This document shows, one piece after another, positions 16,779 through 24,818 of a stretch of 64,000 nt of DNA. Below the pieces are notes generated by a model. That model did not search any database. It was given only the letters and a program-made list of their open reading frames with translations, and had not been told where the DNA came from. Origin of the DNA: Haloarcula amylolytica JCM 13557 (GTDB taxonomy: Archaea > Halobacteriota > Halobacteria > Halobacteriales > Haloarculaceae); the NCBI RefSeq assembly GCF_000336615.1, contig NZ_AOLW01000015.1:268596-332595 (forward strand), read 5' to 3'. Both the position numbers and the translations under genes were made by a program. Numbering within the stretch: the first letter of the stretch is position 1; every line of letters begins with the position of its first letter.

Positions 16779-16800
16779 ATCTGGCTGTGCTTTGCCAGAT
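16779..16800. repeat. 7-bp inverted repeat upstream of the acetoacetyl-CoA reductase gene
   Basis: ATCTGGC (16779-16785) and GCCAGAT (16794-16800) flank an 8-base spacer, 44 bp before the ATG. It lies in an AT-rich promoter region and may be an operator or a leader hairpin. Confidence 0.45.
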
Positions 16801-16844
16801 TAGGTGATGAGCGTACGAAGCAACAGGGCTCCCATCAACCACAA

Positions 16845-17588
16845 ATGAACCTGGATAATCAGACCTGTGTCGTCACCGGGTCCTCGCGCGGTATCGGCCG
16901 CGGAATCGCCAAAGACCTCGGTGCTCACGGGGCCAACGTCGTCGTAAATTACCGGTCCTCGGACGCGGAAGCCCGTGCCGTCGTCGAGGATATCCGCGAA
17001 AACGGTGGTAACGCTATCGCGGCGCAGGCCGACGTGGCGAAACTCGATGAAGTCCGGGCGATGCGTGAGAAGGTGGCCGACGAGTTCGGTCCCACGGACG
17101 TGCTCGTCAACAACGCCGGTATCACTATCGACAAGAAATTCGAGAACATGACCCGTGAAGACTGGGAGACGGTTATCGACGTCAACCTGGGCGGCGTGTT
17201 CAACGGGACGAAGGCGTTCTACGACGACATCCGCGACGCGGAGCACGGCCGACTGATAAATATCTCTAGCGTCGTCGGCCAGCAGGGCAACATCGGACAG
17301 GCCAACTACGCGACGACGAAGTCCGGACTGTTCGGCTTTACGCGGACCCTAGCGCTTGAACTGGCACACACGGGCTCGACTGCGAACTGCGTCGCGCCGG
17401 GCTTTGTCAAGACCGATATGTTAGAGGAGGTACCCGAACGCGTTCAGGAGAAGATTCTGCGGGAGATCCCGCTCGACCGGTTCGCACGCGTCGAAGACAT
17501 CGCCGGCATCGTCAGGTTCGTCGCGAGCGAAGAATCGAGTTATATGACTGGACAGGTACTTGGCGTCAACGGCGGGATGGAGTGGTAG
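16845..17588 (+). CDS. phaB: Acetoacetyl-CoA / 3-oxoacyl reductase (SDR, PhaB/FabG type)
   Basis: A 247-residue short-chain dehydrogenase that reduces 3-oxoacyl-CoA to the (R)-3-hydroxy form with NADPH. The cofactor motif is TGSSRGIGRGIA (about residues 11-22), then NNAG, and the Ser-Tyr-Lys triad is seen in INISSVVGQQG and YATTKSG; the end is the classic TGQVLGVNGGMEW. FabG and PhaB cannot be told apart by sequence, but archaea lack ACP-based fatty acid synthesis, and FabG1 of Haloarcula hispanica serves as PhaB. The propionyl-CoA carboxylase genes one base behind it and the thiolase pair at 22 kb fit a PHBV supply route. Confidence 0.85.
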   Translation: MNLDNQTCVVTGSSRGIGRGIAKDLGAHGANVVVNYRSSDAEARAVVEDIRENGGNAIAAQADVAKLDEVRAMREKVADEFGPTDVLVNNAGITIDKKFENMTREDWETVIDVNLGGVFNGTKAFYDDIRDAEHGRLINISSVVGQQGNIGQANYATTKSGLFGFTRTLALELAHTGSTANCVAPGFVKTDMLEEVPERVQEKILREIPLDRFARVEDIAGIVRFVASEESSYMTGQVLGVNGGMEW

Positions 17589-17589
17589 C

Positions 17590-19170
17590 ATGAGTCAGCA
17601 GGAAGAACCAGAAGACGAGACCGCGCCCGACGACGCGGTCGAGGAGTTGCGACAGAAACGAGCCGAAGCCGAACTCGGTGGTGGCGAGGCCCGTATCGAA
17701 TCCCAGCACGAGAAGGGCAAGATGACCGCCCGCGAGCGCATCGACTTCCTCGTCGACGACGGCACGTTCAACGAGGTGGACCCGTTCGTCGAGCACCGGT
17801 CGACGAACTTCGGCATGGCGGAGAAGCGCTTCGCCGGCGACGCGGTCGTCACCGGCTACGGCGAGGTCGACGGCCGGAAGGTGTTCCTGTTTGCCCACGA
17901 CTTCACCGTACTCGGGGGCTCGGTCGGCGAGGTCGTCGCCGACAAGATCTGTAAGGTGATGGACCGGGCAATCGAGAACGGCGTCCCGGTCATCGGACTC
18001 AACGACTCCGGCGGCGCACGCATTCAGGAAGGCGTCGACTCGCTGGTCGGCTTCGCCAAGATTTTCGAGCGCAACACCAAGGCTAGCGGGCTCATCCCAC
18101 AGATTTCGGCCATCATGGGGCCGTGTGCCGGCGGAGCCACCTACAGCCCAGCGCTGACTGACTTCACCTTCATGGTGCAGGACACCAGCCATATGTTCAT
18201 CACCGGGCCGGACGTCATCGAGACGGTGACCGGCGAACAGGTATCGAAGGAGGAACTCGGCGGTGCGGGCTCGCACTCCACCAAATCCGGTGTCGCTCAC
18301 TTCTCGTACCCGTCAGAGGAGGAAGCCCTCGAAAACATCCGTCGCCTCCTGTCGTACCTGCCATCGAACAACATGGAGGACCCGCCGCGGGTGAAGCCGT
18401 GGGACGACCCGGACAGGGAAATCCCCGGCGTGACCGACATCGTCCCGTCGGCCCCGCGAAAGCCCTACGACATGACGAAAGTCATCGACGCTATCGTCGA
18501 CGAGGACTCCTTCTTCGAGGTCCACGGCAACTGGGCGCGCAACGTCGTCGTGGGCTTTTCTCGGATGGACGGCCAGTCGGTCGGCGTCGTCGCCAACCAG
18601 CCACGCGTGAGCGCGGGGACGCTTGACATCGACGCGGCGGAGAAAGCGGCCCGGTTCGTCCGCTTTTGCGATTCGTTCAATATCCCCATCCTCACGCTCG
18701 TCGACGTACCCGGGTTCATGCCCGGCACGGATCAGGAGCACAACGGCATCATCCGGCGGGGCGCGAAGCTGATCTACGCCTACGCCGAGGCGACGGTGCC
18801 GCTGCTGTCGGTCGTCGTGCGGAAGGCCTACGGCGGAGCGTACATCGTCATGTCCTCGAAGTTCCTCGGCAGCGACGTGAATTACGCCTGGCCGGGGTCG
18901 GAGATGGCGGTCCTGGGTCCCCGGGGCGCGGTCAACATCCTCTACCGGAACGAAATCGCAGACGCCGACGACCCGGACGCCAAGCGCCAGGAACTGATGG
19001 ACGAGTTCCGCGACGAGTTCGCCAATCCGTACGGGCCGGCGAAACGGGGCTACCTCGACGACGTCATCGAACCGAAAGAGACGCGCAAGCGCCTCATTCA
19101 GGACCTCGACCTCCTGCAGCGCAAGCGCGAGGATACACCGCCGAAAGACCACGGCAACATCCCGCTGTAA
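17590..19170 (+). CDS. pccB: Propionyl/acyl-CoA carboxylase carboxyltransferase subunit
   Basis: The 526-residue subunit transfers the carboxyl group from carboxybiotin to propionyl-CoA (or acetyl-CoA), giving methylmalonyl-CoA. Typical elements run in order: [84 protein letters not shown] and in the second half [20 protein letters not shown] and [11 protein letters not shown]. The start is the ATG at 17590, one base after the phaB stop; an upstream in-frame TTG lies inside phaB. The biotin-carboxylase subunit PccA is not in the window. The small PccX gene follows at once. Confidence 0.95.
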   Translation: MSQQEEPEDETAPDDAVEELRQKRAEAELGGGEARIESQHEKGKMTARERIDFLVDDGTFNEVDPFVEHRSTNFGMAEKRFAGDAVVTGYGEVDGRKVFLFAHDFTVLGGSVGEVVADKICKVMDRAIENGVPVIGLNDSGGARIQEGVDSLVGFAKIFERNTKASGLIPQISAIMGPCAGGATYSPALTDFTFMVQDTSHMFITGPDVIETVTGEQVSKEELGGAGSHSTKSGVAHFSYPSEEEALENIRRLLSYLPSNNMEDPPRVKPWDDPDREIPGVTDIVPSAPRKPYDMTKVIDAIVDEDSFFEVHGNWARNVVVGFSRMDGQSVGVVANQPRVSAGTLDIDAAEKAARFVRFCDSFNIPILTLVDVPGFMPGTDQEHNGIIRRGAKLIYAYAEATVPLLSVVVRKAYGGAYIVMSSKFLGSDVNYAWPGSEMAVLGPRGAVNILYRNEIADADDPDAKRQELMDEFRDEFANPYGPAKRGYLDDVIEPKETRKRLIQDLDLLQRKREDTPPKDHGNIPL

Positions 19171-19171
19171 T

Positions 19172-19483
19172 ATGGCGACTCGCAACACCCCCCAGTCGGA
19201 CGCGGAGCCGATGCTGACCACCGACAGCGAGGGCCCGGAAGACCTGTCGCTGTCGATACCAGCGGACGCATCACAGGCCGAGGCAGCCGCTATCACTGCC
19301 GCAATCAGTGCCCATCTGACCGACCGTCAGCGGGCCGCTGTGGCGACAGCACAGCGGCAGACGGTCGAGTACGTCGACGAGTGGACGCTGGCCGGACGGC
19401 TGGCGAGCGTGGGCAAGCGCCACCCTCCGGACAACGTCAAGCGAGGCGAGGAGTGGAAGGCGGCGGCGCGGGCGCGGTACTAA
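19172..19483 (+). CDS. pccX: PccX-like small subunit of propionyl-CoA carboxylase
   Basis: The 103-residue protein follows pccB by one base. It looks like an acyl-CoA carboxylase epsilon-type subunit: a helical stretch [19 protein letters not shown] near residue 30, then a Trp (DEWTLAGRL) and a basic end ([20 protein letters not shown]). In Haloferax mediterranei a third small subunit, PccX, is required with PccA and PccB for activity; position, size and features match. It has no catalytic motif and probably stabilises the complex. It ends 4 bp before the convergent zinc-ribbon gene stop region. Confidence 0.78.
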   Translation: MATRNTPQSDAEPMLTTDSEGPEDLSLSIPADASQAEAAAITAAISAHLTDRQRAAVATAQRQTVEYVDEWTLAGRLASVGKRHPPDNVKRGEEWKAAARARY

Positions 19484-19665
19484 GAGTCCGTAAACTCCTG
19501 CAGCACTTCGAGGTCGCGGGTGGTCCGCATGAACTCCGACAGCGCCCGTTCGGCCCCGCAGTCGTCACAGACGAACTGTGTTTCAGGGGCCGGGAGGTCG
19601 GACACTTGCTCTTCCCAGGCAACTGAACACGCCGGACATTGTAGTTGGAGCCAGGCCTCCTGCAT
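19480..19665 (-). CDS. Small zinc-ribbon protein (four Cys)
   Basis: A 61-residue protein with two Cys pairs, CPAC near residue 10 and CDDC near residue 33 ([16 protein letters not shown]), forming a rubredoxin-like zinc ribbon. Such small zinc-finger proteins are abundant in haloarchaea and mostly of unknown function. I start at the ATG at 19665; a TTG-type extension upstream would run through a perfect palindrome. It is convergent with pccX and overlaps its end by 4 bp. A 7-bp inverted repeat sits directly before its start and may regulate it. Confidence 0.75.
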   Translation of the reverse strand: MQEAWLQLQCPACSVAWEEQVSDLPAPETQFVCDDCGAERALSEFMRTTRDLEVLQEFTDS

Positions 19666-19670
19666 ATTTC

Positions 19671-19689
19671 GTGTGTGGTTAGCACACAC
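19671..19689. promoter_or_regulatory. Perfect 7-bp palindrome before the zinc-ribbon gene
   Basis: GTGTGTG-GTTAG-CACACAC lies 6-24 bp before the ATG at 19665, within the core promoter or leader. It may be an autoregulatory operator or a leader hairpin. Confidence 0.5.
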
Positions 19690-19752
19690 GGATATACTTT
19701 GTGTGGATTCTCACTGTCGGGGGCTGTGGTGCTGTTTGTCGATTCATGCCGC

Positions 19753-19768
19753 TTTTGGGCTGCCTAAA
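19753..19768. promoter_or_regulatory. Distal iron-type operator before the siderophore-binding protein
   Basis: TTTTGG-GCTG-CCTAAA, one mismatch from the perfect repeat, lies upstream of a TATA-like TTTAAA (19779-19784). It pairs with the perfect site at 19788. Confidence 0.6.
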
Positions 19769-19787
19769 CATGGGAAGATTTAAACCG

Positions 19788-19803
19788 TTTAGGCAAGCCT
19801 AAA
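19788..19803. promoter_or_regulatory. Perfect proximal iron-type operator before the siderophore-binding protein
   Basis: TTTAGG-CAAG-CCTAAA, a perfect inverted repeat, ends 5 bp before the ATG at 19809 and so covers the probable transcription start. The two sites bracket the TATA box. Confidence 0.78.
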
Positions 19804-19808
19804 AAGAT

Positions 19809-20951
19809 ATGAACCGACGAGAGTACATCGTTGCGACCGGTGTCGGGCTGGCAGGTGCCGTCGCCGGCTGTTCGGGTCAGTCCGAGGCCGGGAGCGGTGG
19901 TGACGGCGCGACGGATTCCGGTACGACGACCGCGACAGCGACCACGGAACCGACGGAGTCGGGCTACTCCGTCACGATGGAACCGGTGGGCGAGGTCACG
20001 TTCGAGGCAGTTCCGGAGGGCTGGGTCGCGAACAACGGGAGCTGGGCCGACATGGGGATTGCGCTCGGCCTCGACGCACCAGAGGGCGTCTGGCTCCCAT
20101 CCCGGTACCACACCCAGCTCTACGACGAGATCCCGGGCGTCAGCGTCGACGGGAGTTCGATCCAGAAGCTGTGGGGGGACAGCGGTGTCGGGAAAGAGCA
20201 GTTCTACGAAATAGACGCCGACATCCACGTCATGGACCCGAACTTCCTGCAGAGCCGCGGGTCCTGGGAACAGTCGGATATCGACGAAATCGAAACCCAG
20301 GTCGGTCCTTTCTTCGGGAACAGCATCTTCTCGACCGGCTACGAGTGGCACGACTACACCTACTACACACTGTACGAAGCCTTCGAGAAACTGTCCCAGG
20401 CGTTCCAGCGGACCGACCGGTTCGAGGCGTTCCGGACTCTCCACGAAGAGTTCCAGACGAGCCTGGAAGACATCCTGCCGGACTCGGAATCAGACCGGCC
20501 GGAGGTAGCCATCATGTGGGCCGGCAGCGACGAGCCCACCAGCTTCTCACCGTACCTCATCGAGGACGGGACCAGCTTCAAACAGTGGCGAGACCTCGGG
20601 GTACGCGACGCCTTCGCGAAGACCGATGTCAGGGACTTCCACGCCGACCGCAGCAAGGTCGACTTCGAGACCCTGCTCGACATCGATCCGGAGCACCTGC
20701 TCCTGCGTGGACAGGAGAACAAAACGCGCTCGGAGTTCGAGGACACGGTCGTCAGTTTCCTCGAATCGGATTCGGCCGGGAGCGAGCTGACGGCGGTACA
20801 GAACGGGGACGTGTATCGCGGGGGGCCGTTGTATCAGGGGCCGATAACGAATCTGGTCCTCACGGAACGGGCCGCGTCGCAGGTGCACGACGTGGACCGG
20901 AACCTGTTCGACCGTCAACGCGTCGCCGATATCGTCGCCGGAGAGCTGTAG
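19809..20951 (+). CDS. Siderophore-type Fe(III) ABC transporter substrate-binding lipoprotein
   Basis: The 380-residue exported protein has an N-terminal signal with RR (MNRREYIVATGVGLAG) and a lipobox (AVAGC, Cys about 20), then an acidic Ser/Thr linker. The mature part fits the FepB/FecB-like periplasmic-binding fold: VTFEAVPEGWVANNGSWADM, DADIHVMDPNFL, PEVAIMWAGSDEPTSFSPYL and the C-terminal LLDIDPEHLLLRG, VQNGDVYRGGPLYQGP. No FecC/FecD-type permease or ATPase lies beside it, so it must share a distant transporter. The double iron-type operator at its promoter strongly suggests induction in iron limitation. The next gene starts 7 bp after the stop region. Confidence 0.88.
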   Translation: MNRREYIVATGVGLAGAVAGCSGQSEAGSGGDGATDSGTTTATATTEPTESGYSVTMEPVGEVTFEAVPEGWVANNGSWADMGIALGLDAPEGVWLPSRYHTQLYDEIPGVSVDGSSIQKLWGDSGVGKEQFYEIDADIHVMDPNFLQSRGSWEQSDIDEIETQVGPFFGNSIFSTGYEWHDYTYYTLYEAFEKLSQAFQRTDRFEAFRTLHEEFQTSLEDILPDSESDRPEVAIMWAGSDEPTSFSPYLIEDGTSFKQWRDLGVRDAFAKTDVRDFHADRSKVDFETLLDIDPEHLLLRGQENKTRSEFEDTVVSFLESDSAGSELTAVQNGDVYRGGPLYQGPITNLVLTERAASQVHDVDRNLFDRQRVADIVAGEL

Positions 20952-20957
20952 GGCACC

Positions 20958-21785
20958 ATGGTCGGACGAACACTCGCGGACATCCGTGACAGGCTCTCGG
21001 ATCTCAGCGTGGCTGTTGGGCCGTATCGCGTCGTCAGCGCCCGGACAGGCACGCCGCCGTTCCCGGTGTCGGGAATGCAGTTCCCGGACCGCGAGACGGC
21101 CGCCGAAGCGGCCAGCGTCGCGACCGCCTACCGGAGTGCCCTCCGCCGCTACGACCCCCGTGTCACCGTCCACGGCCTCATCGTCTGTGAAGCGCCGTGG
21201 GGGACCGACGCCGTCAGGACTGGCCCGGCGTCGCTCCCGGAGTACTGTCACACGGTCGCCGGGTCGCTGTTCGAGGTGCTGTCGGGCCGTCATCGCTCCG
21301 TCGAGCAGGCAGTCATCGACAGCTACCTCGAAGCGGCCGAGGAGACGGAGAACCGCGAGCGCCTCTGTCTGGCGATGCTCGAAAGCATGGCCACGGCGAT
21401 CGCCGACAATCTCGACCCGGAAGTACAGGCGGACACCCTCCGCGAAGCCGCCGGCCAGTTACCGAGGAAGCCAAGCGGGCCTGAGCCGGTCCGGGACGCC
21501 GTCGCCGACCTCGAAACAGCGGGGCTGGTCGACGAGACAGCAATCGAACCCGCCGCGGTCGGTCCCGGCCGCTGTTCCAGATATATTACATTACAGAACT
21601 ATCGCCCGACGCTGTCGGACCTCCGCTGCCCAGTGTTGCCGATTGCCGTCGAACTGCTGCGACGGACGAGTATCACGCCACAGATGGCCGAAGCGGAGCG
21701 AACTGCGGACGGCTGGCGGCTGCTCGTTTCACTGGCTGGTGACCGACCCGCCGAAGGGCTCTCAGTCGTCGCGACGACTGCATGA
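20958..21785 (+). CDS. Haloarchaeal protein of unknown function, co-transcribed with Fe-binding protein
   Basis: This 275-residue protein is soluble, without signal or membrane helices. The N-terminus (MVGRTLADIRDRL, then GPYRVVSARTG and GMQFPDRETAAEAASVATAY) looks like a compact alpha/beta domain; the middle is helical (VEQAVIDSYLEAAEETENRE) and resembles a small domain also seen alone in haloarchaea; the end is beta-rich. I recognise it as a haloarchaeal family without known function, not as an enzyme. It starts 6 bp after the stop of the siderophore-type binding protein and so should share its iron control. A metal-handling or regulatory role is inference from position only. Confidence 0.8.
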   Translation: MVGRTLADIRDRLSDLSVAVGPYRVVSARTGTPPFPVSGMQFPDRETAAEAASVATAYRSALRRYDPRVTVHGLIVCEAPWGTDAVRTGPASLPEYCHTVAGSLFEVLSGRHRSVEQAVIDSYLEAAEETENRERLCLAMLESMATAIADNLDPEVQADTLREAAGQLPRKPSGPEPVRDAVADLETAGLVDETAIEPAAVGPGRCSRYITLQNYRPTLSDLRCPVLPIAVELLRRTSITPQMAEAERTADGWRLLVSLAGDRPAEGLSVVATTA

Positions 21786-21849
21786 ACATTCCATTCGTTC
21801 TATAGGTCGGACCGTAATACATACACGAGACCCCTGTGACGGCACAGGT

Positions 21850-23001
21850 ATGGGAGTCGCAGTAATCGGCGCGTCAATGACGAAATTCGGGCAACGTGAC
21901 GCCTGGATCCGCGAATTGCTCTCGCAGGCGGGCGAGGAGTGTCTCACGGACGCCGGCGTCGCGCCCGATGACGTAGAGCACCTGTACGTCTCGAACATGG
22001 CTAGCGGCGAGTTCGAAGGGCAGACGGGAATCATGAACCTGCTGGCCCACGACCTGGGGGTGCTTCCGGCCTACAGCGAACGGGTCGACCAGACCTCCTC
22101 CTCGGGCGGAGCAGGCATCTACGAAGCCTGGCAGTCCGTCGCCAGCGGGGCCAGTGAGATGACGCTGTTAGTCGGCGGGGAGAAGATGACCCACAAGACG
22201 ACGGGCCAGGCGACCGACATCATCGCCTCGATCACCCACCCCGACGAGTACAAACACGGCGTGACGCTCCCGTCCTTTGCCGGGATGACCGCCCGGCACT
22301 ATCTGGAGCGGTTCGACGCCCCGCGGGAGTCGCTCGCCCGGGTCGCGGTCAAGAACCATCGAAACGGCGTGGACAACCCCAAGGCGCAGTTCCAGACGGA
22401 GATCACGATGGAGAAAGCGCTGGAGTCGCCCATCATCGCGGACCCGTTGCGGCTGTACGACTTCTGTCCGATCACGGACGGCAGCGCCGCGCTCATGTTC
22501 ACGACAGAGGAACGGGCCAAAGAGATCACCGACGAGTACGCCCTCGTCTCCGGTATCGGCGGGGCAACGGACACGCACGTCGTCCACGAGCGGGACGACC
22601 CGACGGTCATGGGCGGGGTCGTCGAGTCGAGCAAGGAGGCCTACGAGATGGCCGGCCTCAGCCCCGAGGACCTCGACGTGGCCGAACTGCACGACATGTT
22701 CACCATTCTGGAGTTCCTCCAGCTAGAGGGTATCGGTGTCGCCGAGCAAGGGACAGCCTGGGAGATGGCAATGGACGGGGCCACCGCGAAGGACGGCGAA
22801 CTGCCCATCAACACTTCCGGCGGGCTCAAGTCGAAGGGCCATCCGCTGGGGGCAAGCGGTGTCGCACAGGGCGTCGAAATCTACGAACAGCTCGTCGGCG
22901 AGGCCGGGCCGCGACAGGTCGAGGCCGACACCGCACTGGCGTGTAACGTCGGCGGGTTCGGCAACTGTGTCATCACCACCATCATGGAGGCCGCAGAATG
23001 A
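21850..23001 (+). CDS. Haloarchaeal-type beta-ketothiolase, catalytic (alpha) subunit
   Basis: The 383-residue thiolase condenses acyl-CoAs (acetyl-CoA with acetyl- or propionyl-CoA) or cleaves 3-ketoacyl-CoA. The usual nucleophile Cys position reads VDQTSSSGGAG, so it appears to be Ser83, the feature reported for haloarchaeal BktB/PhaA enzymes. The C-terminal His motif is GGLKSKGHPLGASG and the end is ACNVGGFGNC. The start is the ATG at 21850; the open frame upstream to 20986 is a shadow of the preceding gene. Its stop overlaps the ATG of the OB-fold subunit. BktB and PhaA cannot be separated by eye, so no symbol is given. Confidence 0.9.
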   Translation: MGVAVIGASMTKFGQRDAWIRELLSQAGEECLTDAGVAPDDVEHLYVSNMASGEFEGQTGIMNLLAHDLGVLPAYSERVDQTSSSGGAGIYEAWQSVASGASEMTLLVGGEKMTHKTTGQATDIIASITHPDEYKHGVTLPSFAGMTARHYLERFDAPRESLARVAVKNHRNGVDNPKAQFQTEITMEKALESPIIADPLRLYDFCPITDGSAALMFTTEERAKEITDEYALVSGIGGATDTHVVHERDDPTVMGGVVESSKEAYEMAGLSPEDLDVAELHDMFTILEFLQLEGIGVAEQGTAWEMAMDGATAKDGELPINTSGGLKSKGHPLGASGVAQGVEIYEQLVGEAGPRQVEADTALACNVGGFGNCVITTIMEAAE

Positions 23002-23378
23002 CGCTGGAAGCAGGCATGTGCGCGAACGGTCACGTCTCGTACCCCACCCATCCGCTGTGTCCGGAGTGTGGCGAACCACAGGAAGAGACGTTCGACCTCG
23101 CGGACCGGACCGCCGAAGTCGTCACCTGGACTCATTCGACAGCGACGCCGCCGGGCGTCCGCGAGCCCAACACGCTGGCTATCGTCGAGTTCGACATAAC
23201 GGACGTCTCCGATGCGAGCGATGAGTTCGTCCGCGCGCTCGGGCAGGTGACCACGGACGAGGTCGAAACAGGTGACACGGTCGAACCCGTCTACGTCGAG
23301 GAACTCCGCGACCCCGACGCGGGTATCAAAGTCCCCGAGAGCCAGGACTGGGACGGTTACCGCTGGGACCCGGTCTGA
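22998..23378 (+). CDS. Zinc-ribbon/OB-fold (DUF35) thiolase beta subunit
   Basis: A 126-residue acyl-CoA-binding-type OB-fold protein with an N-terminal zinc ribbon (MCANGHVSYPTHPLCPECG: three Cys and one or two His) and an OB domain (TAEVVTWTHSTATPPG, GDTVEPVYVEEL). In archaea such DUF35 proteins bridge thiolases and HMG-CoA synthase; in haloarchaeal ketothiolases they are the required small subunit. The ATG overlaps the thiolase stop (ATGA), the arrangement expected for a two-subunit enzyme. Confidence 0.9.
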   Translation: MTLEAGMCANGHVSYPTHPLCPECGEPQEETFDLADRTAEVVTWTHSTATPPGVREPNTLAIVEFDITDVSDASDEFVRALGQVTTDEVETGDTVEPVYVEELRDPDAGIKVPESQDWDGYRWDPV

Positions 23379-23567
23379 TCAGCTCTCCTCGCCCTGTCGG
23401 ATAATCCGACCCTCTGTCGTCGGCGAGATCGTCCCCTGTTCCTCGATAGTGTTGATGACGAGATCGGAGAGGAGTGCACCCTCGTTCGACGAGACGAGGA
23501 CAGTTGCGTCGCTGAGTATGCTGTACCCGTCGCCGCCGGAGACGACGTAGAAGCCGTGAACAGAACG
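23379..23567 (-). pseudogene. C-terminal remnant of a 5'-nucleotidase family protein
   Basis: On the minus strand an open stretch of about 62 codons without any ATG, GTG or TTG start ends in TGA at 23379-23381. It translates to the end of a UshA-type 5'-nucleotidase: FYVVSGGDGYSILSD (the substrate-stacking GGDGY region), then DLVINTIEEQGTISP and TTEGRI near the end. The catalytic metallophosphatase part is missing; the neighbouring upstream gene is a complete unrelated protein. Codon use still looks coding (G/C in third positions), so the loss may be recent. Confidence 0.65.
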
Positions 23568-23575
23568 TGAGTGCG

Positions 23576-24055
23576 CTATACGGTCGAGACCGTTGTCGAA
23601 TAGGTGTCGGGAAGGCCCCCCGTCTCGGCCAGCTCAGCGATACATTCTTCGACGGACTCAGTTCGGCCTCTGTCGGCGAAGGGGGCAACCTGCACGAGGT
23701 CACCGCTCTCGTAGACTGCGAGGCAGACGGCCGGCATGACGAGTTCGCGGCGCTTCTCGCCCGTCGTCGAACTGTAACAGAGCCGGGTGTCGAAAAACGG
23801 CGCGAGGCAGACACCAGCCTCGCGGGCCCAGTCCGCAAACTCGTTGTACAGGTCCCGTTCAGTTCCATTACCGGAGCCCTGCAGCGGCACGCGCTTCTCC
23901 CACTCGACTGTGTCGACGTCGTCGAGTACGCCACGGCACACCAGCTCCTGTAGCTCACGTTCGATAGCGGTACAGCGTTTCTGTGACGGCGCTGGGAGGT
24001 CAGACCGGACGAACAGGGTCGCCCGACGACCGCCCGGAGCAGTAGAGCTGGACAT
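23576..24055 (-). CDS. Uncharacterised haloarchaeal protein (HTH-type family)
   Basis: The 159-residue protein belongs to a haloarchaeal family with an N-terminal strand RATLFVRSDLPAPSQKR, a helix ERELQELVCRGVLDDVDTVE, and a conserved core (FADWAREAGVCLAPFFDTR, LVMPAVCLAVYESGDLVQV). Members are sometimes labelled HTH-domain proteins; no DNA-binding helix is certain here. No signal or membrane helix. Its promoter holds a perfect AT-rich palindrome (24079-24097), which suggests it is regulated, possibly by itself. The remnant of a nucleotidase lies directly downstream. Confidence 0.78.
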   Translation of the reverse strand: MSSSTAPGGRRATLFVRSDLPAPSQKRCTAIERELQELVCRGVLDDVDTVEWEKRVPLQGSGNGTERDLYNEFADWAREAGVCLAPFFDTRLCYSSTTGEKRRELVMPAVCLAVYESGDLVQVAPFADRGRTESVEECIAELAETGGLPDTYSTTVSTV

Positions 24056-24078
24056 CGGTATTCGTACCTAGCTCTGTG

Positions 24079-24097
24079 ACATAATAAATCATTATGT
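24079..24097. promoter_or_regulatory. Perfect AT-rich palindrome in the promoter of the 159-residue protein
   Basis: ACATAAT-AAATC-ATTATGT, 7-bp arms, lies 24-42 bp before the ATG at 24055 and coincides with the expected TATA box of the minus-strand gene. Binding here would block TBP. Confidence 0.55.
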
Positions 24098-24134
24098 TTG
24101 TAGAGATGAAAGTATCACACCGCGCTGAAGCTCT

Positions 24135-24719
24135 TTACTCCTCGTCGCTCCCCTCTCCGTCTTCGGTACCGGTGTCGTCCCTGTCTGGACCTTCGATATC
24201 GTCCTTTATCGACCGTAGTTCGGCGTCTACGTCCACTGGGACCTCAGTAACCTGGTCGGAGTCGACCTCCTCGCTCACCCCCGGTTCATCGGCTAATCTA
24301 TCCTGGATCTGGCCACGCAACTGTTGGGCTTCCTGAATAAGCTCGCGGGCCTCTTCATCTTCCGGTGTCCCTTCGACAGCCTGCTGGAGGTCGGTCAACG
24401 CACCGTCGAGGCGAGAGAGCGTGGCCCGACTCAGATCACTCGCACGCTGTCGCACCTCATCCGAGGCGGACCCGGTCGATGTCGGCCGGCCCTCGGCCAT
24501 CCGGAGGGCTCGACGGAGTATCTTCAGCGCCTCGATGTTGGTCTTCAACACGAGAATAACCGCAGGAATGGTCACGTCGCTGGTGAACCGGAGGAGTTCG
24601 CTCGGTGTCGGTGGCCGCGGCAGGCCGCTGTCGGTCGTGGGCTCGACCTCCGTCTCTAGTTCCTGTAGCGTCGTAACGAGGTCCGTAATCAGGGCGGAAA
24701 GGTCGTCGTCCGAACTCAT
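24135..24719 (-). CDS. Acidic helical haloarchaeal protein of unknown function
   Basis: The 194-residue protein is highly acidic and mostly helical. It has a central segment that is only moderately hydrophobic (FTSDVTIPAVILVLKTNIEALKILRRAL, given here in part as TIPAVILVLKTN), Ala/Leu/Arg helices (SRATLSRLDGALTDLQQAVE) that may form a coiled coil, and a disordered Asp/Glu tail. It resembles haloarchaeal proteins of unknown function often found alone. It is divergent from the 49-residue gene at 24868, whose promoter carries iron-type operators; the shared 148-bp gap means it could be affected too. No function is assigned. Confidence 0.75.
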   Translation of the reverse strand: MSSDDDLSALITDLVTTLQELETEVEPTTDSGLPRPPTPSELLRFTSDVTIPAVILVLKTNIEALKILRRALRMAEGRPTSTGSASDEVRQRASDLSRATLSRLDGALTDLQQAVEGTPEDEEARELIQEAQQLRGQIQDRLADEPGVSEEVDSDQVTEVPVDVDAELRSIKDDIEGPDRDDTGTEDGEGSDEE

Positions 24720-24818
24720 ACCTCTCTCTTGTCGCCTCGGGTACTAAAGGCCGCGCCGTGTGGCCGGCCGGTTTCGTGTCGTCTCTGCCCCCGGTGTGGG
24801 GGCTGGCATCCACAGATG

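Noticed and set aside
18313..19296. 327-codon open frame on the minus strand
   Set aside because: Antisense to pccB and pccX; no recognisable domain.
20986..21849. Open frame extending the thiolase upstream by 288 codons
   Set aside because: It is a second frame of the 275-residue gene, rich in Arg and Ser; the thiolase fold starts exactly at the ATG at 21850.
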